A DNA stretch of 64,000 nt from Ruegeria sp. ANG-S4 (GCF_000814005.1 NZ_JWLK01000005.1:124001-188000), one strand, 5' to 3'; counted from the stretch's first letter, positions 36,108 through 45,980 are shown. Program-made: numbers and translations. The notes: generated from the letters alone by a model not told the origin.

Positions 36108-38484
36108 GATCGGGGAGGGGGGGCTGTGTGCCCTCCCTTTCCTGTTTGAGTTCTGGGCGTTGCCGCATCAGTTACCGCCCGAGGGCGACTGGCGGTCGTG
36201 GGTGATCATGGGCGGACGCGGCGCGGGCAAGACGCGGGCCGGGGCCGAGTGGGTGCGACAGGTGGTCGAGGGGTCGAAGCCGCTGGACAAGGGCGAGGCG
36301 AGCCGCGTGGCGTTGGTCGGGGAGACCTTTGATCAGGTACGCGATGTGATGATCTTTGGCGACAGCGGGATATTGCAGTGTTCGCCGCCGGATCGTCGGC
36401 CAGTTTGGAAGGCGTCGGAACGCAAGCTGGTTTGGCCCAACGGTGCCGAGGCGCAGGCGTTTTCGGCCCATGACTCCGAGGGGTTGCGCGGGCCGCAGTT
36501 TGACGCGGCCTGGGTGGATGAACTGGGCTGCGCAGCCATCGAAAAGGGTACAAATCAGCCGAACAAATTTCTGGACCCGAAATCGTCGGAATCGAAATTG
36601 CCCAAATATTCCAACGGACAGCGGGACGATTTCATTCAGGTTCAATACCTGAAAGCGATGTTGGGTTACTGGGAGGAGCCGGGCAACAATCCGGTATCAG
36701 AGATTTACGGCGGTCCCATGATCGATATGGCCAACGCCTATGTCTGGGCCTGGGATGCAAGGCCATATCCGACATTTCCAAACCTGCGGTCTCAGTGGAC
36801 AGATGGTGCAAATTATTCGCGGGGTCACTGGTTGAACGGGCGGTCGGGTTCCCGCACGCTGGCTTCGGTTGTGACGGAAATCTGCCTGCGCGCCGGCGTT
36901 ACGGATATTGACGTCACCGCACTTTATGGTGTCGTCCGTGGTTATGCGATCGAAGACGTCATGGATGCACGTCAGGCGTTGCAGCCGTTGATGCTGCGCT
37001 ATGGGTTTGATGCAATCGAAAGGGATGGCAAGCTTGTTTTCCGCTCTCGCGATGGTCGGAAACCAATCGACGTCGATCCGGAGCGGATTGCAATCACCTC
37101 GGACGTAGATGGCGCAGTGGAGTACCGACGCGAGGCCGAGGCGGAAATGACAGGCCGGGTGCGGCTGCGCTTTGTGCAGTCAGACGCCGACCATGACATT
37201 ATCGCGGAGGAGGCCGTGCTGCCCGACGACCGCACCCACGCGGTATCGGTCAGTGAAATGCCATTGTCCATGACTCGCGCCGAGGGTCGCCAAACCGTCG
37301 AACGCTGGCTCAGCGAGTCACGCGTGTCGCGCGAAAGCGCACGCTTTGGGCTGCCACCTTCAATGCTGCACCTTGGCGCAGGGGATGTTGTCCGTCTTGC
37401 AGGAAAAGACCAATTCCCCGGTGCGCAGTTTCGGATTGATCGGATGGAACAGGCTGATCTGCAGATTGTGGACGCGATCCGGATCGAACCCGGTGTATAT
37501 GCGCCAGCCGAGATTGACGATGATGCGACAACAACGAAACCCTTTATCGCACCAGCGCCAGTACTGCCCGTTTTCATGGATCTGCCACTCATAACCGGCA
37601 CGGAAACAGCACATGCGCCGTACCTAGCAGTGACTGCCGATCCTTGGCCGGGCAGCGTGAGTGTCTATTCAGCCGCGCAAGATGAGGATTATGCCCTTCG
37701 TCAGCTGGTCTTGGATGCGGCGGTGGTCGGGTTTACCGAAACACCGATGTGGCGCGCGAGCCCGGGGATCTGGGATGAGGGCCAAACGCTGCGGGTCAAT
37801 TTGATTCAGGGGATGCTGGAATCGAGACCGAGGGCTGCCTTGCTCAACGGTGCCAATCTGGCTGCGATCGGCGACGGAACGCCCGGAAACTGGGAGGTCT
37901 TTCAGTTCGCAAACGCGGAATTAACCGCATCCGGCGTCTATACTCTGTCAGGTCGTCTGCGCGGGCAATTGGGGACCGATACGCTGATGCCGGAGGTCTG
38001 GCCCGAAGGCTCGGTCTTTGTTCTGTTGGATGATCGAGTGTCGCAGGTCAACCTGCTGCGCAGCGAAAGGCGCGTATCCAAACACTACCGCATAGGTCCG
38101 GCGGCGCGTGATTACGATGATCAATCCTATGATCATCAGATTCATGCGTTTGAAGGCAATGGCCTTCGGCCTTATGCACCGGTGCACTTGCGAGTGACCT
38201 CCGAAAACGGCGCTGACGTGTTCAGTTGGGTGCGACGCACGCGCATCGACGGCGACGACTGGAGTGGATTGGATGTTCCGTTAGGAGAAGAAAGCGAGTC
38301 CTATCTTGTGCGAATCCGTGTTGACGGGTCCATTCAGCGTGAAACCACCATGTCAGCTTCGGATTGGACGTACACGGCCACGATGAAAGCGACGGATGGC
38401 ATCGATGGGCCTTATACGCTCGAAGTCGCACAGGTTTCCGCCGTTTTCGGCCCCGGGTCTTACGCCTCCGTGACGGTAGGCTGA
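36016..38484 (+). CDS. Chimera: GTA terminase N-terminus fused to GTA gp15 C-terminus
   Basis: 822 residues from the ATG at 36016. Residues 1-170 are the GTA large terminase (gp2): SGAGWLASAPAAVQDRFL, Walker A MGGRGAGKTRAGAEWVR near 65-81, and Walker B FDAAWVDEL at about 162-170. From residue 171 the protein is GTA gp15, the baseplate/host-contact protein: KGTNQPNKFLDPKSSES, GGPMIDMANAYVWAWDARPYP, then about 550 residues of tail-protein domains to SYASVTVG. The terminase nuclease half, GTA genes 3-14 and the gp15 N-terminal half are missing. No stop or frameshift interrupts the frame. Read as one in-frame deletion; not expected to package DNA. An assembly collapse must be excluded. Confidence 0.88.
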   Translation: MRSTLIGHDLRSGAGWLASAPAAVQDRFLSEIGEGGLCALPFLFEFWALPHQLPPEGDWRSWVIMGGRGAGKTRAGAEWVRQVVEGSKPLDKGEASRVALVGETFDQVRDVMIFGDSGILQCSPPDRRPVWKASERKLVWPNGAEAQAFSAHDSEGLRGPQFDAAWVDELGCAAIEKGTNQPNKFLDPKSSESKLPKYSNGQRDDFIQVQYLKAMLGYWEEPGNNPVSEIYGGPMIDMANAYVWAWDARPYPTFPNLRSQWTDGANYSRGHWLNGRSGSRTLASVVTEICLRAGVTDIDVTALYGVVRGYAIEDVMDARQALQPLMLRYGFDAIERDGKLVFRSRDGRKPIDVDPERIAITSDVDGAVEYRREAEAEMTGRVRLRFVQSDADHDIIAEEAVLPDDRTHAVSVSEMPLSMTRAEGRQTVERWLSESRVSRESARFGLPPSMLHLGAGDVVRLAGKDQFPGAQFRIDRMEQADLQIVDAIRIEPGVYAPAEIDDDATTTKPFIAPAPVLPVFMDLPLITGTETAHAPYLAVTADPWPGSVSVYSAAQDEDYALRQLVLDAAVVGFTETPMWRASPGIWDEGQTLRVNLIQGMLESRPRAALLNGANLAAIGDGTPGNWEVFQFANAELTASGVYTLSGRLRGQLGTDTLMPEVWPEGSVFVLLDDRVSQVNLLRSERRVSKHYRIGPAARDYDDQSYDHQIHAFEGNGLRPYAPVHLRVTSENGADVFSWVRRTRIDGDDWSGLDVPLGEESESYLVRIRVDGSIQRETTMSASDWTYTATMKATDGIDGPYTLEVAQVSAVFGPGSYASVTVG
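36505..36531 (+). other. Deletion junction terminase/gp15
   Basis: The switch lies within codons for AAWVDELGCA. Both parent proteins have a W-[VI]-D-E-L motif here by family knowledge, so the break may lie in a short stretch of homology and cannot be placed more exactly from this sequence. Confidence 0.7.
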
Positions 38485-38490
38485 CCGCCA

Positions 38491-38787
38491 ATGCGGCCGG
38501 TTTTGCACGGAGATGTGAGCTCCGCGGCTAGGGCATTGATGTCCGCGCCGCGGAATGCCCGCGCCGCGCTTTGCGCAAGGATGTTGGCCGAAGCGGAAAT
38601 TGCGCATCGGCATGTGACGAAAACGGGTCGATTGCACCCTGTGCATGGAAATGGGTCGCTTATGACCGTCGCTCGTAACCGCCCCCTGATGGATGAGCCG
38701 AGCTTTGACGATTTGGAATATTGTAATTGTTTTGAGGTGGTTATTCAGCAATTGATCCGATTTCAGATCAGCCAGAGGCGCAACTGA
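38491..38787 (+). CDS. DUF7742-like small protein downstream of GTA gp15
   Basis: 98 residues. MRPVLHGDVSSAARALMSAPRNARAALCARMLAEAEIAHRHVTKTGRLHPVHGNGSLMTVA is the pattern of a small protein that usually follows GTA gp15 in Rhodobacterales. It starts 6 nt after the chimera. Function unknown; it may be a bystander of the old GTA operon. Its 3' end overlaps the convergent DksA-like gene by 20 nt. Confidence 0.7.
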   Translation: MRPVLHGDVSSAARALMSAPRNARAALCARMLAEAEIAHRHVTKTGRLHPVHGNGSLMTVARNRPLMDEPSFDDLEYCNCFEVVIQQLIRFQISQRRN

Positions 38788-39106
38788 CGCATTTACTGGC
38801 AGCCAAATCCAACTCCAGTCGACCGTGCGCAATCGGTTCGCCGCAATCCTCGCAATACCCATACTCGCCCTCGCGCATGCGGGCGAGTGCAGCCTGCAGG
38901 CGGCGCGCCTCCAAGTCGCGCCGCGCTTGCTGTGCTTTGGCCATCGCCTGATTTTGCAACGCGTCCATCCGGCTCAGGCGACCGACGGCTTGCTGGTCCA
39001 GTTCGACAACCGACTGCGCTTCATGCCCGGCTTCGGATGCATCCTTTAGCGCGATCAAACGGGTCCGGATCAGGCGTTCGAAATACTGCAGTTCTTCAGC
39101 GTTCAT
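38768..39106 (-). CDS. DksA/TraR C4 zinc-finger protein
   Basis: 112 residues. A coiled-coil N-terminal part (ELQYFERLIRTRLIALKDASEAG, AMAKAQQARRDLEARRLQAALARM) leads to the zinc finger GYCEDCGEPIAHGRLELDLAASKCVSC with four cysteines. It resembles short DksA-like proteins that bind the RNA polymerase secondary channel. Whether it responds to ppGpp is unknown. The ATG at 39106 is used; an in-frame TTG lies 4 codons upstream. Confidence 0.8.
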   Translation of the reverse strand: MNAEELQYFERLIRTRLIALKDASEAGHEAQSVVELDQQAVGRLSRMDALQNQAMAKAQQARRDLEARRLQAALARMREGEYGYCEDCGEPIAHGRLELDLAASKCVSCASG

Positions 39107-39192
39107 TTTTTGTTGCAATTCTCATCAAGGGTTTGCGTTTGGCCTTTTTGGTCCTAAGTGGCTATCTTAGGCGTAGCGGAGGATGAAAAGCC

Positions 39193-40002
39193 ATGTTTGA
39201 AACGCGCAGCCACGTGACCAACGTCGACCCGGTTTGGGATCGGATCACCGCCGAAGCCCATGCTGCGGTTGAAAAAGAGCCCCTTATGGGTGGTCTTGTA
39301 CATGCTTGTATCCTGCATCATCGTAGCCTGGAGCGGGCGCTGTCGTACCGCATCGCAGCCAAGCTATGCTCAAACGAAATGTCCATGATGGTATTGCGAG
39401 AGATCGTGGACGAGGCTTATGCAGAGGACCGCAGCCTGATCGAAGCGGCACGCGCCGATCTTATGGCGGTGTATGAACGTGACCCGGCCTGCCACCGTCT
39501 GTTGCAGCCGGTGCTGTATTTCAAGGGCTATCAGGCCATGCAAGCCTATCGCGTCGGACATTGGCTGTGGCGCAAAGGGCGGCACGATCTGGCGTATTTT
39601 GTTCAGATGCGCTCATCCGAGATTTTCGGGATCGACATTCACCCTGCGGCCAAGATCGGCAAAGGGATCATGATCGACCACGCCCATTCCATCGTGATCG
39701 GCGAAACCGCCGTGGTCGGCGACAACGTATCGATGCTGCATTCGGTGACGCTGGGCGGAACCGGCAAGGAAGAGGAACAGCGCCACCCGACGATTGGGGA
39801 TGGCGTTCTGATCGGAGCCGGGGCCAAGGTGCTGGGCAACATCGAAGTGGGTCATTGCAGCCGCATTGCGGCAGGTTCGGTTGTTCTGCAAGAGGTTCCG
39901 GCCTGCAAGACCGTGGCCGGGATTCCGGCCAAGATCGTGGGCGAGGCCGGCTGCGACCAGCCTTCAATCTCGATGGATCACATGCTGGGGAAAGACCAGT
40001 AG
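39193..40002 (+). CDS. cysE: Serine O-acetyltransferase
   Basis: 269 residues. The N-terminal helical domain (VDPVWDRITAEAHAAVEKEPLMGGLVHACILHHRSLERAL) and the left-handed beta-helix with hexapeptide repeats (GIDIHPAAKIGKGIMIDHAHSIVIGETAVVGDNVSMLHSVTLGGTG) are complete. It makes O-acetylserine, the first step of cysteine synthesis, and is probably feedback-inhibited by cysteine. Its position next to the GTA remains matches gene order in relatives, as I recall it for Rhodobacter capsulatus. Confidence 0.95.
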   Translation: MFETRSHVTNVDPVWDRITAEAHAAVEKEPLMGGLVHACILHHRSLERALSYRIAAKLCSNEMSMMVLREIVDEAYAEDRSLIEAARADLMAVYERDPACHRLLQPVLYFKGYQAMQAYRVGHWLWRKGRHDLAYFVQMRSSEIFGIDIHPAAKIGKGIMIDHAHSIVIGETAVVGDNVSMLHSVTLGGTGKEEEQRHPTIGDGVLIGAGAKVLGNIEVGHCSRIAAGSVVLQEVPACKTVAGIPAKIVGEAGCDQPSISMDHMLGKDQ

Positions 40003-40020
40003 ATTCCGCGATAGATTAAG

Positions 40021-40055
40021 AAAAAGGCCGCCTGAATTTGGGCGGCCTTGTTTTT
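40021..40055. terminator. Bidirectional terminator cysE/pdhC
   Basis: GGCCGCC-N8-GGCGGCC with AAAAA before and TTGTTTTT after, serving both convergent genes. Confidence 0.9.
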
Positions 40056-40072
40056 GGTTTATGGTCGGCTGA

Positions 40073-41383
40073 TCAGGCGAGCATAACCATTGGGTTTTCG
40101 AGATTGTCCACGATGGCTTGCATCAACTGTGCGCCTAACGCGCCGTCGATGACCCGGTGATCAACGGACATGGTGACTGACATGACCGTTGCAACCGTCA
40201 ACTCGCCATCGTCGCCAACAACTGGCTTTTTCAGGCCCGTTCCAACGGCAAGGATGCCAGCATGGGGCGGGTTCACGATGGCGTCGAAATTGTCGATGCC
40301 GAACATGCCAAGGTTCGAGACCGCGAAGGTGCCGCCCTGATATTCATGCGGGGCCAGCTTGCGTTCGCGCGCGCGACCGGCGAGGTCTTTCATCTCGGTC
40401 GAGAGTGCCGAGAGCGATTTGGTGTCGGCGTCCTGCAGGACCGGTGTGAACAAGCCGCCCTCGATGGCCACCGCGACGGCCACGTCCGAGGGTTTCAGTT
40501 GCAGGACCCGGTCGCCCGCCCAGACGGCATTGCATTCGGGAACCTGTTGCAACGCATTGGCGACGGCCTTGATGATGAAGTCATTGACGCTGAGCTTCAC
40601 GCCCCGGCTTTCCAACTGCTTGTTCAACTGGCTGCGGAACTTGAGCAACGCATCGAGCTTGATGTCACGGCGCAGGTAGAAATGCGGGATGGTCTGCTTG
40701 GCCTCGGACAGACGCGCGGCAATGGTTTTGCGCATACCGTCGAGCTTGATTTCCTCGTATTCGCGGCCTTCGTACATTTTCGCAACAGCATCGGCCGATG
40801 GGCCTGCCGGGGCTGCAGCCGGTGCCGCGGCGGTCGCCGCCGGTGCGGATGCCGCTGCGGGGGCTTTTGCCGTGGCCCCTTCGACGTCAACCTTGATGAT
40901 ACGGCCATGCGGGCCGGACCCGCTGATCTGTGTCAGATCCAGACCTTTCTGCGCGGCGATGCGGCGGGCCAGTGGCGAGGCGAAAATGCGGCCTCCATCA
41001 GCTTTGGCCGGAGCCGCCGGGGCGGGGGCAGGGGCGGCCGCCTCGGGTGCCGCGGGCGCAGCAGCCTCGTTGCCCGCGGCGGCTGCCGGGGCAGCCGCAG
41101 GAGCTGCGGCGGGTGTGGCCGCGATATCATCCGCGCTTTCCCCGTCTTCCAGCAGAACCGCGATGGCGGTGTTGACCTTGACCCCCTCGGTGCCTTCGGG
41201 GATCAGGATCTTGCCGACAGTGCCTTCGTCAACGGCCTCGAACTCCATCGTGGCCTTGTCGGTTTCAATCTCTGCCAGCAGGTCACCGGAGGAGACGGTA
41301 TCACCCTCTTTGACGAGCCATTTTGCAAGGGTGCCTTCCTCCATCGTTGGGGACAGGGCGGGCATCAGGATTTCGGTGGGCAT
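40073..41383 (-). CDS. pdhC: Pyruvate dehydrogenase E2 (dihydrolipoamide acetyltransferase)
   Basis: 436 residues: one lipoyl domain (1-80, lipoyl Lys in [17 protein letters not shown]), an Ala/Pro-rich linker, the peripheral subunit-binding domain ([31 protein letters not shown]) and the acyltransferase core with catalytic [15 protein letters not shown]. It transfers acetyl to CoA in the pyruvate dehydrogenase complex. Last gene of pdhA-pdhB-orf-pdhC, starting 1 nt after the small ORF. Confidence 0.95.
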   Translation of the reverse strand: MPTEILMPALSPTMEEGTLAKWLVKEGDTVSSGDLLAEIETDKATMEFEAVDEGTVGKILIPEGTEGVKVNTAIAVLLEDGESADDIAATPAAAPAAAPAAAAGNEAAAPAAPEAAAPAPAPAAPAKADGGRIFASPLARRIAAQKGLDLTQISGSGPHGRIIKVDVEGATAKAPAAASAPAATAAAPAAAPAGPSADAVAKMYEGREYEEIKLDGMRKTIAARLSEAKQTIPHFYLRRDIKLDALLKFRSQLNKQLESRGVKLSVNDFIIKAVANALQQVPECNAVWAGDRVLQLKPSDVAVAVAIEGGLFTPVLQDADTKSLSALSTEMKDLAGRARERKLAPHEYQGGTFAVSNLGMFGIDNFDAIVNPPHAGILAVGTGLKKPVVGDDGELTVATVMSVTMSVDHRVIDGALGAQLMQAIVDNLENPMVMLA

Positions 41384-41384
41384 C

Positions 41385-41645
41385 TCAGCGCTCCTCAATC
41401 AGAGTAATTTGGTCAAAAGGCGCCTTGGGACGCCCGGTGCCGCGTGCGAGTGTCGCAATCGCAGCCTCGATTTTTTCTTTGTTTTCAGCCATCCAGACAT
41501 AGGCGGTCTGATGGGAAGGGCGCGCGCCGATCAACCGCATGTCCGCCGCCAGACGTTCGGGCACAAGCGCCCGGACGGTCCGGTCATCGAGATCAATCTC
41601 GACACGGTAACACTCGGTTGCTGGATCGCGGCCCCTGATCTCCAT
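41385..41645 (-). CDS. Small uncharacterised protein embedded in pdh operon
   Basis: 86 residues. [69 protein letters not shown]: a short beta-rich start, then a helical region. No known domain recognised. It fits between pdhB (4-nt gap) and pdhC (1-nt gap), so it is certainly co-transcribed with E1 and E2. The tight coupling argues for a role in the complex or in its assembly, but that is inference. Confidence 0.75.
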   Translation of the reverse strand: MEIRGRDPATECYRVEIDLDDRTVRALVPERLAADMRLIGARPSHQTAYVWMAENKEKIEAAIATLARGTGRPKAPFDQITLIEER

Positions 41646-41649
41646 CGTC

Positions 41650-43017
41650 TTACCGGTACGTCACCTGTTTGACCGCCGCGATCACCTCGTCTGTTGTGAT
41701 CAACGCCAGTTTTTCAAGGTTGGCGGCGTAAGGCATCGGAACGTCCTTGCCGGTGCAGTTGATCACCGGGGCGTCGAGATAGTCGAACGCCTCTTGCATG
41801 ACCACGGATGAGATATAGCTGCCGACAGACCCCTGCGGCCAGCCTTCTTCGACGGTCACCAGACGATTGGTTTTCATCACCGAATTGATGATCGCGCCGG
41901 TGTCCATCGGGCGGATGGTGCGCAGGTCGATCACCTCGGCGTTGATGCCTTCCTCGGCCAGTTTGTCGGCCGCTTCGAGCGCGAATTGCATCGAGATGCC
42001 AAAGCTGACGATGGTCACGTCCGAGCCTTCGCGCCAAATGCGTGCCTTGCCAAGCGGAACGGTCAGATTATCCACTTGCGGCACGTCGAAGGAACGACCG
42101 TAGAGGATCTCGTTTTCAAGGAAAACGACCGGGTTGGGGTCGCGGATGGCTGATTTCAGCAGTCCTTTGGCATCGGCTGCTGAATAGGGCATCACGACCT
42201 TCAGGCCGGGGACCTGCATGTACCATGCGGCGTAATCCTGGCTGTGCTGGGCCGCAACGCGGGCGGCGGCACCATTAGGGCCACGGAACACGATGGGGCA
42301 GCCCATCTGACCGCCGGACATATAGAGTGTCTTGGCGGCGGAGTTGATGATCTGGTCAATCGCTTGCATGGCGAAGTTGAAGGTCATGAACTCGACAATC
42401 GGTTTCAATCCGCCAAAGGCCGAACCGACCGCGATGCCGGTAAAGCCATGCTCGGTGATCGGCGTGTCGATCACACGCTTGGGACCAAACTCATCCAGCA
42501 AACCCTGAGAGATCTTGTAGGCGCCCTGATATTCGGCGACTTCTTCGCCCATCAGGAAAACGTCGCCATCGTTGCGCATCTCTTCGGCCATTGCGTCGCG
42601 CAATGCCTCGCGGACAGTTTCAGTTTTCATTTCCGCATCTGCGGGCCAGTCAGGGGAATGATCCACCACGGGTGCAGCAGGTGCGGTGGCGACAGGAGCG
42701 GGGGCCTCAGCCGCCGTCGGGGCAGGCTCGACCACCGCTGCGGGTGCAGCAGTGGGCAGGGCAGAGGCGTCCTCGCCTTCTTCAACGAGAATTGCGATGG
42801 GCGTATTGACCTTGACGCCTTCGGTGCCCTCGTCAATCAGGATCTTGCCGACGATACCTTCGTCAACGGCTTCAAACTCCATCGTCGCCTTGTCGGTTTC
42901 GATCTCGGCCATGATATCGCCCGAGGAAACGGTGTCACCTTCCTTGACCAGCCACTTGGCCAGCGTGCCTTCTTCCATCGTGGGCGAAAGGGCGGGCATG
43001 AGAATTTCGGTTGCCAT
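41650..43017 (-). CDS. pdhB: Pyruvate dehydrogenase E1 beta with lipoyl domain
   Basis: 455 residues. An N-terminal lipoyl domain (1-80, [17 protein letters not shown]) joined by an Ala/Pro linker to E1-beta (about 130-455: [36 protein letters not shown], then [27 protein letters not shown]). The lipoylated E1-beta is characteristic of alphaproteobacteria. It joins PdhA to form thiamine-diphosphate-dependent E1. 15 bp after pdhA. Confidence 0.95.
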   Translation of the reverse strand: MATEILMPALSPTMEEGTLAKWLVKEGDTVSSGDIMAEIETDKATMEFEAVDEGIVGKILIDEGTEGVKVNTPIAILVEEGEDASALPTAAPAAVVEPAPTAAEAPAPVATAPAAPVVDHSPDWPADAEMKTETVREALRDAMAEEMRNDGDVFLMGEEVAEYQGAYKISQGLLDEFGPKRVIDTPITEHGFTGIAVGSAFGGLKPIVEFMTFNFAMQAIDQIINSAAKTLYMSGGQMGCPIVFRGPNGAAARVAAQHSQDYAAWYMQVPGLKVVMPYSAADAKGLLKSAIRDPNPVVFLENEILYGRSFDVPQVDNLTVPLGKARIWREGSDVTIVSFGISMQFALEAADKLAEEGINAEVIDLRTIRPMDTGAIINSVMKTNRLVTVEEGWPQGSVGSYISSVVMQEAFDYLDAPVINCTGKDVPMPYAANLEKLALITTDEVIAAVKQVTYR

Positions 43018-43032
43018 GTCTTAATCGTCCTC

Positions 43033-44022
43033 TCAGGCGTAAATATCGGTCCAGAGCTCTTCTTCGGAAGGCTCGGGGCTTTCTTTCGAGAATTCGGCGG
43101 CCTGATTGACGATCTCTTTGATTTCCTTGTCGATCGCCTTCAGGTCATCCTCGGTCGCGTGTTTGCCGGTCAGCAAGAGCTCGCGCACATGTTCGATCGG
43201 ATCGCTTTGTTCGCGAACCTTCTGAACCTCTTCGCGGGTGCGGTACTTGGCCGGATCGGACATCGAGTGGCCGCGATAGCGGTAAGTTTTCACCTCAAGA
43301 ATATAGGGTCCTTTGCCAGACCGGCAGTGGGCAACGGCCTTTTCTCCGGCGGCTTTGACCGCCAGAACGTCCATACCGTCGACGATTTCGCCGGGAATGC
43401 CAAACGCCTCGCCACGATGATAGATGTCCTTGGTCGAGGTCGAGCGTTCCTGCGAAGTGCCCATGGCGTACTGGTTGTTTTCGATCACAAAGACAACCGG
43501 CAGATCCCAGAGGGCGGCCATGTTGAAGGTCTCGTAAACCTGACCCTGGTTGGCCGCACCATCGCCGAAATAGGTGAAGGTGACGCCACCGTTTTCCTTG
43601 TACTTGTCGGCGAAGGCCAGACCCGCGCCCAGCGGCACCTGCGCCCCGACGATGCCGTGGCCGCCGTAGAAGTGCTTCTCTTTCGAGAACATGTGCATCG
43701 AGCCGCCCTTGCCTTTGGACAGGCCGCCGATGCGACCGGTCAGTTCGGCCATAACGCCACCCGGTTCCATCCCGCAGGCCAGCATATGACCGTGATCGCG
43801 GTATGAGGTGATGCGCTTGTCACCATCCTTGGCCGCAGCCTCAAGCCCGACAACAACCGCTTCCTGACCGATGTAAAGGTGGCAGAAACCGCCGATCAGA
43901 CCCATCCCATAAAGCTGGCCCGCCTTTTCCTCGAATCGGCGGATCAGCAGCATCTCGCGGTAATAGGTGGTAAGCTCTTCCGCAGAAACATTTGGTTTCT
44001 TTGTGGTTTTTCGCGCAGCCAT
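43033..44022 (-). CDS. pdhA: Pyruvate dehydrogenase E1 alpha
   Basis: 329 residues. The thiamine diphosphate motif GDGAANQGQVYETFNMAALWDLPVVFVIENN is complete, and YRYRGHSMSDPAKYR is the conserved loop near the active site. Decarboxylates pyruvate and transfers the acetyl group to lipoyl-E2. First gene of the operon; a perfect palindrome precedes it by 25 bp. Confidence 0.96.
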   Translation of the reverse strand: MAARKTTKKPNVSAEELTTYYREMLLIRRFEEKAGQLYGMGLIGGFCHLYIGQEAVVVGLEAAAKDGDKRITSYRDHGHMLACGMEPGGVMAELTGRIGGLSKGKGGSMHMFSKEKHFYGGHGIVGAQVPLGAGLAFADKYKENGGVTFTYFGDGAANQGQVYETFNMAALWDLPVVFVIENNQYAMGTSQERSTSTKDIYHRGEAFGIPGEIVDGMDVLAVKAAGEKAVAHCRSGKGPYILEVKTYRYRGHSMSDPAKYRTREEVQKVREQSDPIEHVRELLLTGKHATEDDLKAIDKEIKEIVNQAAEFSKESPEPSEEELWTDIYA

Positions 44023-44046
44023 TGTGGCGACCTCCCCCTTTCGGCA

Positions 44047-44070
44047 AGATAGTTTAGCGTTAAACTATCT
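44047..44070. promoter_or_regulatory. Palindromic operator candidate upstream of pdhA
   Basis: AGATAGTTTA-GCGT-TAAACTATCT: perfect 10-bp arms, 4-nt spacer. The core TAGTTTA-N4-TAAACTA recurs upstream of lpd at 59920-59937. Regulator not identified. Confidence 0.75.
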
Positions 44071-44202
44071 CATAAAGCATTTCGCGCGATCTGGCGAGAG
44101 CAAATGTGACGCGGGGGCAACACGCGCAGAATATGGGGACGACAATGGAAGACTGTTTCGACGCGCGTCCGCCTTGCGCATTGATGGCGGGGGAGGGCTG
44201 CC

Positions 44203-44502
44203 TTAGCGAATGACGATTTCGTCCGCTCGGATCATACCCAAAACGGACCGCGCCTGCTGATCCAGAAGGTCAAGGTCCAGATATGTGTCAGAAAGGCGGC
44301 GGGTCAGGTTTTCCATTTTGGAAATTTCCGCATTCAATTCTGCCAGGTCGCGTGACAGAGCATCCCGTTCCGCTGCAATCTCGACCCTGCGAAAAAGGCC
44401 ATAGTCGCCCTGAACGGCAGCAAAGGTGAAGTACACACCCAGCATGAAAGCCACCGTGAAGAAAACGACTGCGCCCAAACCGGGCCGATGGGAACGGGAC
44501 AC
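44203..44502 (-). CDS. FtsB/DivIC-like septum protein
   Basis: 99 residues, GTG start at 44502. One N-terminal membrane helix (LGAVVFFTVAFMLGVYFTFAAV) followed by a coiled coil (RRVEIAAERDALSRDLAELNAEISKMENLTRRLSDTYLDLDLLDQQARSVLGM). This is the architecture of FtsB in the FtsQLB divisome complex. It lies between pgk and pdhA, a usual neighbourhood in alphaproteobacteria. The ribosome site is weak. Confidence 0.8.
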   Translation of the reverse strand: MSRSHRPGLGAVVFFTVAFMLGVYFTFAAVQGDYGLFRRVEIAAERDALSRDLAELNAEISKMENLTRRLSDTYLDLDLLDQQARSVLGMIRADEIVIR

Positions 44503-44656
44503 TCTGTTTACCGCCGTATGAAACTTGCCTCAAAAACGCGCCCTTTTCGGACGTCTCCCGGCACTATGTCACAGCCGATTCGGGATGTGAATCCCCCGAT
44601 TCGCAAAAACATCTTTGGCGAGTCTGAAAAATTACAACGGCTTAACCGGGGCGTTG

Positions 44657-45847
44657 CTATTGCTCGAGGGCGGCCACGCCTGGCAGCGTTTTACCTTCCA
44701 TCCACTCAAGGAATGCGCCACCCGCGGTCGAGATGTATGAAAAGTCGTGTGCCGCACCCGAGGCATTCAGTGCCGCAACCGTGTCGCCCCCGCCCGCGAC
44801 CGAGATCAACTGCCCGGACCGGGTCAGCGCTGCAGCTTTCATGGCTGCGGCGTTGGTGGCCGTGTCGAACGGTTCCATCTCGAACGCACCCAGTGGACCG
44901 TTCCAGATCAGCGTCTTGCTTTGAGAAAAAATGTCCGAAATTGCCGCGACACTGTCTGGTCCGGCGTCAAGGATCATGCTGTTTTCGGGGCACTGGTCCG
45001 CCGGCAAAACCTGACTGGGCGCATTCGCCTCGAATTTCTCTGCCACAACAATGTCGGTGGGCAATATGATCTTGCACCCCGTGCTGTCAGCCTTTTTCAT
45101 GATTTCGGATGCGGTGTCCTTCATCTCGCGCTCGGCCAGGGATTTGCCGACGCCGATGCCCTTGGCCACCAAAAACGTATTCGCCATTCCGCCACCGATC
45201 ACAAGATAGTCCACCTTTTCGATCAGGTTGCCCAAGAGATCCAGCTTGGTCGAAACCTTCGCGCCGCCGACAACCGCTGTTACCGGACGTTTCGGTGCGC
45301 CTAACGCGCCCTCCAACGCTTCCAACTCAGCCTGCATCAAGCGCCCGGCGAAAGCGGGAAGAAGCCGTGCGATCGCCTCGGTCGAGCTGTGCGCCCGATG
45401 CGCGGCAGAAAACGCATCGTTGCAATACACATCACCCAGACGTGCCATACCCGCCGCGAGATCGGCGTCGTTTTTGGTCTCACCGGCATGGAAACGGGTG
45501 TTTTCCAGCAGCAATACCTGACCGGATTGAAGCGCCTGCGCGGCAAGTTCCGCTTCGCTGCCGACGCAATCGGCTGCAAACAGAACGTCTGCCTCAAAGG
45601 CCGTTTCCAGCGTTGGGATCAGTTGCTTCAGCGACAGATTTTCGCGACGTTCGCCACCAGGGCGTCCGAAATGCGCCAAAAGGATCGGTTTGCCGCCCGC
45701 GTTCAGAATGTCGCGAACAGTGGGCACGATGCGTTCGATACGGGTGGCGTCCGTGACGACACCATCAACAACCGGCACATTGATATCAACGCGCACCAAA
45801 ACGCGTTTGCCGTTCAGGTCCATGTCGTCCAGCGTTTTCCAACCCAT
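44657..45847 (-). CDS. pgk: Phosphoglycerate kinase
   Basis: 396 residues. [26 protein letters not shown] at the N-terminus, [47 protein letters not shown] and [10 protein letters not shown] at the nucleotide site are all present. Interconverts 1,3-bisphosphoglycerate and 3-phosphoglycerate. Divergent from the cyclophilin gene at 45981. Confidence 0.96.
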   Translation of the reverse strand: MGWKTLDDMDLNGKRVLVRVDINVPVVDGVVTDATRIERIVPTVRDILNAGGKPILLAHFGRPGGERRENLSLKQLIPTLETAFEADVLFAADCVGSEAELAAQALQSGQVLLLENTRFHAGETKNDADLAAGMARLGDVYCNDAFSAAHRAHSSTEAIARLLPAFAGRLMQAELEALEGALGAPKRPVTAVVGGAKVSTKLDLLGNLIEKVDYLVIGGGMANTFLVAKGIGVGKSLAEREMKDTASEIMKKADSTGCKIILPTDIVVAEKFEANAPSQVLPADQCPENSMILDAGPDSVAAISDIFSQSKTLIWNGPLGAFEMEPFDTATNAAAMKAAALTRSGQLISVAGGGDTVAALNASGAAHDFSYISTAGGAFLEWMEGKTLPGVAALEQ

Positions 45848-45980
45848 CGTGCAATCCCCAGAAATTGAATTCGGTTTAGGCGGTTCTTTTCCTGCATTTT
45901 GCCCTCAGGTCAATGCGTCACTTGGCTTTCGCGTGCCTGCATCATAGGTATTTGCGCAAGATAAACGACAGGAGGGCCTC

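Noticed and set aside
40262..41407. Open frame opposite pdhC
   Set aside because: Antisense of the lipoyl and linker region; low-complexity Gly/Arg product, no start signals.
42244..43806. 520-codon open frame opposite pdhB/pdhA
   Set aside because: High-GC antisense frame over strongly conserved E1 genes; composition is Gly/Arg/His-rich without family motifs.
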